From NCBI GenBank assembly GCA_013416795.1, contig RQSC01001236.1, forward strand, positions 94,094 through 114,546: a stretch of 20,453 nucleotides of DNA. Direction: 5' to 3'. Every line of letters starts with the position of its first letter. Within the stretch, counting starts at the first letter, position 1. The notes under the pieces are model-generated. The model saw nothing but the letters and a program-made list of their open reading frames with translations, ran no database searches and was not told the origin of the DNA. This document shows, piece after piece, positions 7,175-14,165 of this stretch. This stretch comes from Prasinococcaceae sp. CCMP 1430 (Eukaryota > Prasinodermophyta > Palmophyllophyceae > Prasinococcales > Prasinococcaceae). Position numbers and translations under genes: made by a program.

Positions 7175-9220
7175 TCACACGAGCTCTCCGCGCAAAAGCA
7201 ACTTCTCATGCCCTGCAACGACGGGCTCGCCTGCGTGCGGACAGGGGTGCGGGAAGAGAAGCAACCGGTTTCTGCGCGGGCGGACGGCCGCGCGCACATC
7301 GGCGTCGCAGTATTGCTCCATGACCCGCCTAAGTAGCACGGTCGCGCCGCCAATCTCGGTGTCACGCAAGTACAGCAGGAACGTGTGCGTAGTACCCATA
7401 TCCGTGACGTCGCTGCAAGCGTACGGCTTCTTCTTGCTGAGGTCCACATGCGGCGCCATTCCCTCGCCCCCAGTCGTGTAGTGCAGAAAGCGTGAGTACG
7501 TGTGTGCCTGTGTTGGCGAGCCCTCGGGCAGCAGCGACAGCGCGCGCCTGAGGGCGTCGCTCACCAATCTCTCCGCGTCGCTGTAGTGCCTGCGCATGGG
7601 ACCCCCTGGCGCTTTTTTCGCCAGCTTACCGCCGATGGTTGTCGCCGCCGCCGCCGCCTTATCGGCGCCGCCGCACTCTCGCGTCGATGGCAGAGTACAG
7701 AACAGGCGCTCGAGCGCGCACAGGAAGCCCTCATCGAACGCATCGTCTATGTAGTAGCTGCCAGCGCCAGCGTGGGCGTCGCCAACTGGGATGAGAGTGG
7801 TCACTCGCGCAGAAAGGGGCAGTGGTGGTGCGATGGGCGCGGGTAGCGAGGCGAAGCCCACCGCATCGGCCGCTTCCTCGAGAAGCGCGGCCGCTTCGTT
7901 GTGCCCCCGCGATCGCGCCAGCTGCGCAGCGGACAGCCTCCATGGTTTTGCTCCGCGGTCCTCGCGCACGCAAGCACCATTGCGCAGCAGAGCGCGCAGA
8001 GTGTCTGTGTGACCACCGGCAGCCGCCGCCGCGAGCGGGGTGCATCCGCCGTGCGCTTCCCGTCGCACGTCCGCCCCCGCCCACTCCGCCAATTTGTGCA
8101 CGGCCATCGTTTTCCCATACTGCGCTGCGAGGAAGAGCGCCGTCTCACCCGCGACATTGGTTCCCTCGACGTTCGCGCCCGCGTCGACGAGGGCGGTGAC
8201 CGCAGCGAGGTCACCCGCCGCGCCCGCCACGAGCAGCCTTTCCACGCGCTGCGGACGTGAAGCACCCACGTACAAGCGCGCAGCGGCGAGCGCGTCCAGA
8301 GCCGCAAACTTCCGCCGCTCAAGCTCCGTCCCACGGGCGTCGGCGGCGCTCGGACACTCGAGTGGCAGCCTCTCCCACCGTGCTCGCGACGCGGCCTTGC
8401 GTTCCGCGGGACCCATAGCGTCGCCTGCGCTGTCACCGTCGCCGCCACCTCCGTTGCGCGCGGCGCCCTCTTCGGCGAGGCCGCACGGGCACTCCAGCGT
8501 CGAGTGCGCGCCAGCATGTCTCCATGCGCACGGCTCGCACGCGTAGTGCCCACAGCCTTCCCACCGCACAAGCGGAGACACGCCGCCGGCGACGGCGCGC
8601 CCGCACACCGTACAGCGCTTCGAGCTGTTGGCGATGGCCGGAGAAGCCTCGGCAGCGAAGCGCAGCTTCGCCATCTCTATTGCCACGTGCGCGACGAACG
8701 CCGACGGCCCCCGCCGCACGAGCGCGCGCGCCTCATCGCGCGCGCGGCCGCACGATGCGTCGGCGCCCGCACGCAGCAGCTGGTTGACCACGCGGCCGCG
8801 GCGGCGTGTGCCGCCGCGGCGCAGCGCGGCGCACAGCGCCGCCTCCTCCAGCAGTGTGCGCCCGACGAGCGGCTCAGACTCCCACGTGGGTACGGCGCTC
8901 GCGGCCCCCGCCTGCGCCGCCTCCGCCGCCTCCCTCCGCCCGTCGCGTCCGCGAGCGAGGACGCGCTCGAGCGGCGCGTCGATGTCAACGTGGAGCAGCT
9001 TCACGACGCCCAGCGAGGCGATGTCGCCGCCGCGCACTGCGCGCACGAGCTGTGCGGCCGCCGCGGCCGCCGGCGGCTCGCGCGACCACCCCACCCCACC
9101 CCACTCGCTCTCGCTCCCGCGCGCTCTCTGCCGCCAGCCCACCCGCGCGAGCCGATGCGGCGGCCCGGCGCGGCGGCGCGCCATTCGGCGCCAACGCAAA
9201 CCCTGTTTGAGAAAACCCAT
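7175..9220 (-). CDS. Ankyrin-repeat / RING-like zinc finger / 2OG-Fe(II) oxygenase fusion
   Basis: This intronless gene encodes 681 residues from ATG 9220 (669 from ATG 9184, equally plausible). Residues ~55-190 are helical and ankyrin-like (AVRGGDIASL, VVNQLLRAGADAS). Residues 203-246 form a Cys/His cluster with RING-like spacing: C203, C206, C223, H225, C228, C231, C244, C246. The last pair is CxC rather than CxxC, so it may be degenerate. Residues ~323-450 hold three to four ankyrin repeats (GETALFLAAQYG, GCTPLAAAAAGGH). Residues ~480-681 are a prolyl-4-hydroxylase-type oxygenase with HVD (H591, D593), distal H662 in CPHAGEP and R677 in LLRGE for 2OG binding. The ankyrin part probably selects a protein substrate that is hydroxylated; a ubiquitin-ligase role for the finger is speculative. 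It converges on the DOT1-like gene and is divergent from DMC1. Confidence 0.85.
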   Translation of the reverse strand: MGFLKQGLRWRRMARRRAGPPHRLARVGWRQRARGSESEWGGVGWSREPPAAAAAAQLVRAVRGGDIASLGVVKLLHVDIDAPLERVLARGRDGRREAAEAAQAGAASAVPTWESEPLVGRTLLEEAALCAALRRGGTRRRGRVVNQLLRAGADASCGRARDEARALVRRGPSAFVAHVAIEMAKLRFAAEASPAIANSSKRCTVCGRAVAGGVSPLVRWEGCGHYACEPCAWRHAGAHSTLECPCGLAEEGAARNGGGGDGDSAGDAMGPAERKAASRARWERLPLECPSAADARGTELERRKFAALDALAAARLYVGASRPQRVERLLVAGAAGDLAAVTALVDAGANVEGTNVAGETALFLAAQYGKTMAVHKLAEWAGADVRREAHGGCTPLAAAAAGGHTDTLRALLRNGACVREDRGAKPWRLSAAQLARSRGHNEAAALLEEAADAVGFASLPAPIAPPLPLSARVTTLIPVGDAHAGAGSYYIDDAFDEGFLCALERLFCTLPSTRECGGADKAAAAATTIGGKLAKKAPGGPMRRHYSDAERLVSDALRRALSLLPEGSPTQAHTYSRFLHYTTGGEGMAPHVDLSKKKPYACSDVTDMGTTHTFLLYLRDTEIGGATVLLRRVMEQYCDADVRAAVRPRRNRLLLFPHPCPHAGEPVVAGHEKLLLRGELV

Positions 9221-9510
9221 TCCCCGCCAAATGATCGCCTCGTTTGCCGTCGGCCCCGTCCCGCCCCTGCACGTCTGTGTCTGTGTTCTGTGGTTCCGGG
9301 GCTGAACACCCGAGAGCCGAGCCCTCCGAGGCCGAGGCGCGAAACGCGGCGCGAGAAAAAACGCGCGCCGGCGGCGATCGATCGATCGAGCGGGCGAGCG
9401 ATTCGAAATTGATGGGCCGCTCGCGCCGGCCGCGCCGCGCCACACTGCGCGCGCGAGGCCCGCGGCGGTTCCGCCTCCGACGGCCCGCCGAGCAGAGCCG
9501 ACGACGCGCC
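9221..9510. promoter_or_regulatory. Divergent promoter region of the ankyrin-2OG gene and DMC1
   Basis: Only 290 bp separate the two divergent start codons. The spacer contains CGATCGATCGATCG, a perfect 14-bp palindrome at 9375-9388, followed by a short AT-richer patch (ATTCGAAATTGAT, around 9401-9413). No TATA box is evident. Shared regulation of a meiotic recombinase and the oxygenase is a possibility, not shown by sequence alone. Confidence 0.4.
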
Positions 9511-10566
9511 ATGCCTGCCGCCGCGATGCTCGAGGCGCCCGCTGAGCTGCCGGTGGCGCAGGAGCGCGACGCCGCCGGCGTCGACGAGGACTTCGCAAAC
9601 GAACCGCTGCCTGTTGAGCACCTGATGACGCTCGGAGTGAACGCCGCGGACCTCAAGAAGGCGCGCGACGCGGGGTTCTGCACGGTCGACTCCATCGTGA
9701 ACGCCATGCGGCGTGACCTCATCAACGTGCGAGGGCTGAGCGAGAACAAGGCGGAGAAGATTGTCGACGCGGCCAAAAAGTGCACCTCCAGCGCGGGCGC
9801 GTCGTTCTTGACCGCGACAGAGTTCCAAGCGCGCTACCACGCGAACATCCTGCGCATTGGCACTGGCTGCGAGGCCTTCAACGAAATGCTCGGCGGGGGC
9901 ATCGAGACGCGCTCCATCACCGAGCTCTACGGAGAGTTTCGCACGGGAAAGACCCAGCTTTGCCACACGCTCGCTGTGACATGCCAGCTTCCCTGCGACG
10001 CCGGTGGGGCCGAGGGCATGGCTGTCATCGTAGACACGGAGGGCACATTCAAGCCCGAGCGCCTCGCCCCGATCGCGGAGCGCTTCGGTCTGGATCCCGA
10101 GGGCGTTATCAGCAACGTCATGATCACGCGCCCGTACAATTCCGAGCAGTTCATGGAGCGCATTGAGGCGCTCACCGCTCTGCTCATCGAAAAGCCCGTC
10201 AGGCTGATCCTTGTGGACTCGATCATGGCGCTGTATCGCGCTGATTTCCAGGGGCGCGGCCAGCTCGCTGAGCGCCAGATGAAGCTCAACGCGGTCCTCT
10301 CGCGCCTCAAGAATGTCGCAGAGGAATTCGGGGTGGCGGTCCTGCTCACCAACCAAGTCATGGCCGTCCCCGATGCAATGGCGATGGTGAACTACCCTAA
10401 GGCCGTTGGCGGCCACATCCTCGCGCACGCCTCAACCACGCGCATATTCATGAGGAAGGGCCGCGGTGACAATCGCGTTGCGAAGCTCGAGTTCGCGCCG
10501 ATGTTGCCCCCAGGCGAGTGCACATTCACCATCCAGGCAGGCGGCATCTTCGAGGGCACTGACTAG
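9511..10566 (+). CDS. DMC1: DMC1-like RecA-family meiotic recombinase
   Basis: The 351-residue intronless protein is a RecA/RAD51-family strand-exchange ATPase, of the kind that forms filaments on resected ends in meiosis. The N-terminal helix-hairpin-helix region is at ~35-90 (MRRDLINVRGLSENKAEKI). Walker A is GEFRTGKT at 141-148, TEGTF contains the catalytic Glu near 178, and Walker B is LILVDSIMAL at 232-241. FQGRGQLAERQ and GGHILAHASTTRI (301-312) match DMC1 better than RAD51, as does LGGGIETRSITE. The L2 region after TNQ is about two residues shorter than in plant or animal DMC1, and the usual PKKP before GGH is replaced by PKAV. The ATG at 9511 gives a normal-length protein. RAD51 remains the alternative. 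The gene converges on the MFS gene. Confidence 0.88.
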   Translation: MPAAAMLEAPAELPVAQERDAAGVDEDFANEPLPVEHLMTLGVNAADLKKARDAGFCTVDSIVNAMRRDLINVRGLSENKAEKIVDAAKKCTSSAGASFLTATEFQARYHANILRIGTGCEAFNEMLGGGIETRSITELYGEFRTGKTQLCHTLAVTCQLPCDAGGAEGMAVIVDTEGTFKPERLAPIAERFGLDPEGVISNVMITRPYNSEQFMERIEALTALLIEKPVRLILVDSIMALYRADFQGRGQLAERQMKLNAVLSRLKNVAEEFGVAVLLTNQVMAVPDAMAMVNYPKAVGGHILAHASTTRIFMRKGRGDNRVAKLEFAPMLPPGECTFTIQAGGIFEGTD

Positions 10567-10995
10567 CCTGCACATCTCGAGAGCCTGCATACAACCAAAG
10601 CCCGGTCACTCACGTACATAGCGCTGTCGAGCGCCCGAATCCTCTTCGCACAACCGAAGTGACGAGTCGCAACCTACGGATATCCATCATTCCTACACAA
10701 GCACTTGTTATCAACATCAGGTGCAGTCATCTTGCAAGACGTGCTTTCATCCTCGCGCCTCCACAAGCACAGGGTGCGACGATGCACATAGCAACCTGGA
10801 CTTTATCGAGCACGCAGCACACGGCACTGAGCCCATTCTAGCTACACCAACTGACACCGCACGCAGCGGCATGCAAAGACAAACTTTATTGATTACCTGA
10901 ACCTGCACACCACCTCGACGTGCACCTGCCGGCTTGCGAAGAAATATCTGCCAGCTGCACTCATTATAGCACATTCAGCTCAGCCAGCGCGCTGT
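10567..10995. other. Convergent intergenic region, no gene seen
   Basis: This 429-bp stretch lies between the stop codons of DMC1 (+) and the MFS gene (-). It is clearly less GC-rich than the rest of the window. I see no open frame with protein-like content and no tRNA-like cloverleaf. It should contain both 3' UTRs. Confidence 0.6.
10885..10890 (-). promoter_or_regulatory. Candidate AATAAA polyadenylation signal of the MFS gene
   Basis: The plus strand reads TTTATT here, that is AATAAA on the minus strand, about 105 bases beyond the MFS stop codon at 10996. The distance is normal for a polyadenylation signal. I did not find an equally clear AATAAA for the other genes, so its use in this organism is uncertain. 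Confidence 0.4.
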
Positions 10996-12541
10996 CTATG
11001 CTGCGAGGACCCCTGTCGCGACGAGGGCCGCGAGCGCCGCGTACAGCGCGCACCCAGCCGCCGCTAGTGCGCCCAGCCCGCCGGTCTCAAAGAGAGCAGT
11101 GCCGGCAGCCGGCGTGACAATTGAGAGCAGAGAGCCAATTGACATGTCCACGGCGATGACCGTCCCGCTCTCGGACGCGGCGACCGCACGCGTGAGCTGG
11201 GCGGTCTGCAGATTCCCTAGTACTGCCCCGGACATGATGATGGGCACCACCACCACTAGCAGCTGCGGCAGAGTCGACGTACAGGCGAGCGCGATGAAGC
11301 TCGCGGCGAGCAGCGCCGCAGATGTAGCAGTTACAGTCCGCTCGTGGAAACGCTGGTGGCATTGGCGGCGGCACAGCCGAGTCAGCCCGCGCATGGGCGC
11401 GGCGAAGCGACGAGCACAAACACCAGGCGGCGCGCGCGATGGCGCGCAGCCACGCGCCTGGCGACACGAGCGCACCTCGCTCCAACCCACGACCACCGCT
11501 TGCGAGAATGCCGCAGACGCGCCCATCACGCTCATGACAACCCCCTGCGCTTGGACGTCCATGCCGTACGCGCGCAGCGCGATCAACGGGAAAACCGCCC
11601 TGAAGGTCGCTGAGGGCAATGATGACAACAACTTGCCCGTCAGGAGCGACGGGACGCGCGGAGTGCGCCACACGCCCGCGAAGGCAGCCGCCATCGAAGC
11701 CGAGCTAGCGCCGACGTTACCCTGTTTGCTGGTGCCATCCTTCTGCTGCGTGTCTGCGCTGTCACCAGCAGGCGCTGAGGGCGCGTCCTGAGGTGCGAAC
11801 GAGTCCGCCGGCAACTCCTCACCGGCAGTTGGCGTGGCAGCGGCGGCGACACTCGCATCCACTGCACGCTGCCCGCGCGAAGGCATCGCGGCCAGGATGA
11901 TGACCACGCTGAGCGCGGAGCCTGCCGCGCTCACCCATGCTGCGAGTGGCAGGCTGACCGAGCCGATGGCTCCACCCGCCGCCGGCCCGATGGCTGCGCC
12001 GACGGCGTAGGCGACACCGACGAAGCCGAGCCACCGCGCACGACTCTCAGAGTCCGTGCGCTCCGCGATGAGCGCACGTGCCGCAAGCATGGCGTGCTGC
12101 AAGAGCGTGGGCACACGGCTCAAGTACAAGCCCACCATGCCCGAGGAGAGCGCCACGGCGGAGTAGCACAACGCCGACGCCACGAAAGACGCAGCGAAGA
12201 GTGTGCGCGCTCCGAACCTATCCGCCAATGGCCCCGAGAGCAGCCCGCCGACCAGCTGTGCAACTCCCATGTAAGAGGAAAGCTGAGAGTGCATGGAGAA
12301 CGGGCTTACCTGTCAGAGAGCTGCACGCACGCTGCGCCAGCCGCACGGTTTCTTGTCAGAAGGAGAAGGCGTCACTTACCGCGGCGAAGTCCGTCGCGAC
12401 GTCGGTGCCGAGGCGCTGCACGATGTACGGCAGCACTGGCTGCTGGATCTGATAGCACAGCGCGTAGAGCGACACGTTGATAAGCACGCACGCCAGCTCG
12501 GCCTTGCTTGCTGGCACGCCTGCGACGCCCGTGCCAGCCAT
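10996..12541 (-). CDS. Major facilitator transporter, SLC22A18-like, 3 exons
   Basis: The predicted 441-residue multi-pass transporter belongs to the major facilitator superfamily. Exons on the minus strand are 12541-12380, 12282-11476 and 11352-10996. Introns are 97 bases (GTAAGT donor) and 123 bases (GTGCGC donor), both phase 0. TM1 contains LYALCYQIQQPVLPYIV. The exon 1/2 join (DFAA to LSSYMGVAQLVGG) gives the same length between TM1 and TM2 as SLC22A18. The MFS signature GPLADRFGART follows, then the conserved SRVPTLLQHAMLAARALI. A Ser/Ala-rich cytoplasmic loop of ~60 residues separates the two halves. The exon 2/3 join gives GWSERFHERTV; without splicing, 41 unlikely residues would be inserted. 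The substrate is unknown; SLC22A18 and bacterial relatives are proton-coupled exporters of organic cations or drugs. The start ATG at 12541 places TM1 about 15 residues in. Confidence 0.82.
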
Positions 12542-13081
12542 GGCGCCCACGCGCGCGCCCGAAGCTGCTCCCGCGCGCTGGAGCGCGGACGCAGCCGCGC
12601 GAGCGCGCGTGCGCGGCGAGCCATTCCTGTGGAGGCAGACGCGAGCGGCGCGCGGCACACGCCCCAGCGGGGCGCCCCCGCCACCCGCGCAGCCGCCACG
12701 CGGCTCCCACGCCCGGTCAGCGTCGTCGCAGGGCCACTGGAGCCTCCTGGCTACCCCGCTCACTCCCCCCTCCTCGCCGCCTGCAGGCAGCACGCCCCCT
12801 GTGGCACGACGGCAGGCCGGCCCCTCTCTATTTTCGCGCTGTCTCGCCAGCGCTTGCCTGTGCGCGAGTCGATGCGCGGCTCCTCCGGCGGAGCTGGACA
12901 GGGAGCCCGCGGTCGTGTGTGATTCGCATTGTACAATACAGGGGGGCGCGCGACTGAACGATGCAGTGTATGCCTGCATGTGTGTGAGCCGCGCGGACGC
13001 ACCGGGCGCTGCAAACAAGGCCGCGGCGGCGCCGCTGTGTGCGCGCGCGGGGGCATCACGTGCATGTGTGGAGGCGCGGTC
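12542..13081. other. Spacer between MFS start and Maf stop, no gene seen
   Basis: These 540 bp lie upstream of the MFS ATG and downstream of the Maf stop, both on the minus strand. They should hold the Maf 3' UTR and the MFS promoter. Open frames on either strand are Arg/Ala/Pro-rich and lack recognisable motifs. The patch TTGTACAATACA near 12929-12940 (with the TTGTACAA palindrome) is locally AT-rich. Confidence 0.5.
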
Positions 13082-13684
13082 TCACGCCGACGCATCGGCG
13101 TCCTCCGGCAGCAAGCCCTCGCTGTCGATGAGCACCGCGAGCTCGTTGTGGAAGCGATGCATCGGGAACCCAACCACATTAAAGTAGCAGCCGTGGATGG
13201 AGCTGACGAAGACCCCCGCCGCACCCTGGATGCCATAGGAGCCCGCCTTGTCGAAGGGGTCGCCGCTCGCGATGTATTGGTCCACGGCTTGCTCATCGAG
13301 CTCGCCGAAGGTGACCTCTGTGGTCTCGTGAAACGTGCGCGCCGCGCTCTCGCCAGGCAGCACCAGCGCGACGCCCGTGTGCACACGGTGCGTCGCGCCC
13401 GACAGCTCGAAGAGCATCCTCTTTGCATCAGCTGCGTCGGCAGGCTTCTCGAGGACGACGCCACCGGGCGACTCCACCACGGTGTCCGCGCCGACGACGA
13501 GCCTGCCTTGCGCCTCCGCCCTGCGTGCGACCTCTTCAGCCTTCTTCGCCGCCGTCGCGGCCGCGTACTCGCCCGCGCCTGCAAAGGCGGCCTTGTTGAG
13601 GTCCTCCTCAAATGTCGACTTGATGACCTCGGCGGCCAGGCCGAGCTGCGCGATGAGCTCGCGCCGCCGCGGGCTGCCCGAGGG
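13082..13684 (-). CDS. Maf/ASMTL-type nucleotide pyrophosphatase, 5' exon not found
   Basis: Maf proteins hydrolyse non-canonical or modified nucleoside triphosphates (house-cleaning pyrophosphatases; the eukaryotic form is fused into ASMTL). The visible ~200 codons cover nearly the whole domain: SGSPRRRELIAQLGL at the N-terminus, LVVGADTVVE in the middle (catalytic Asp region), ILEKP-like VVLEKPADAADAKRM, then DPFDKAGSYGIQG and HGCYFNVVGFPMHRF near the C-terminus. The frame is open back to about 13742 but contains no ATG, GTG or TTG before the SGSPRR motif. The hydrophobic strand (LVLAS) that normally precedes it is missing. The best acceptor is GGGCAG with the exon starting at 13673; a start exon must lie further right, perhaps across the N at 13851. 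A frameshifted or misassembled 5' end is the alternative. Confidence 0.8.
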   Translation of the reverse strand, partial: PSGSPRRRELIAQLGLAAEVIKSTFEEDLNKAAFAGAGEYAAATAAKKAEEVARRAEAQGRLVVGADTVVESPGGVVLEKPADAADAKRMLFELSGATHRVHTGVALVLPGESAARTFHETTEVTFGELDEQAVDQYIASGDPFDKAGSYGIQGAAGVFVSSIHGCYFNVVGFPMHRFHNELAVLIDSEGLLPEDADASA

Positions 13685-14165
13685 CTCTATCTTACGCTGG
13701 GCGACGCAGGCGTATTCGATGGCATCGATGCATCATTCGCCGGTGGCTTCTTGTATGAGGTCATTACGAGCAACCCACCAGGACCGACAGGCATCCACCT
13801 CGACAACGCGCTCGTTCTCGCAATGGAGCTGCGACAGGCTGCCCAGGACGNCATGGCCCGCGCTGGCGCGGGCGCCCGCTGCAGCGGCAATGACTACTGT
13901 AGCCGTGACCACCGACGCGGCTGCGGGCCTTGCCGGAGGGTCGCCCGCGCCCCGCCGCCGCCCGCGTGTATGGCGAGCGCGCGCCCGCGGCGCGGGGGTG
14001 AGGGCACGGTGGCCCTGCCGCAGAAGTCGACCCTCGAAGGCAGTGGGTTGTGCCCCACACACAGGGTGCGCTGACGCGTGCATTTTGATGTGAGAATTCG
14101 TAGTATACACGTACACGTACAGTACGGCGCTGCGCCGCCATCGCGTGCGCGTCCGATGGCGCCGC
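13685..14165. other. Region between Maf and the PLGG1-like stop, with one N
   Basis: This ~480-bp interval should contain the 5' end of the Maf gene and the 3' UTR of the PLGG1-like gene. It includes an undetermined base at 13851. The part 13690-13850 is less GC-rich than neighbouring genes and is open in several frames, but none encodes the missing Maf start. The part near 14098-14125 has ACGTAC direct repeats. No confident gene is visible. Confidence 0.4.
13851..13851. other. Undetermined base (N)
   Basis: A single N interrupts otherwise continuous sequence, probably a consensus ambiguity or a collapsed assembly join. Its position is just upstream of where the Maf coding frame loses its 5' end, so a join error is plausible. 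Confidence 0.9.

Noticed and set aside
4153-9220. A true biosynthetic or defence gene cluster
   Set aside because: The neighbours are single housekeeping-type genes with separate promoters and no biosynthetic core enzyme; grouping is noted only as a low-certainty observation.
9511-10566. Calling this gene RAD51 instead of DMC1
   Set aside because: GRGQLAERQ, GGHILAHASTTRI and the LGGGIET...SITE context fit DMC1 better, but a phylogeny would be needed to be certain.
10567-10995. Possible tRNA or small RNA in the AT-richer intergenic stretch
   Set aside because: I found no TTC-type T-loop with paired arms and no acceptor stem complementarity.
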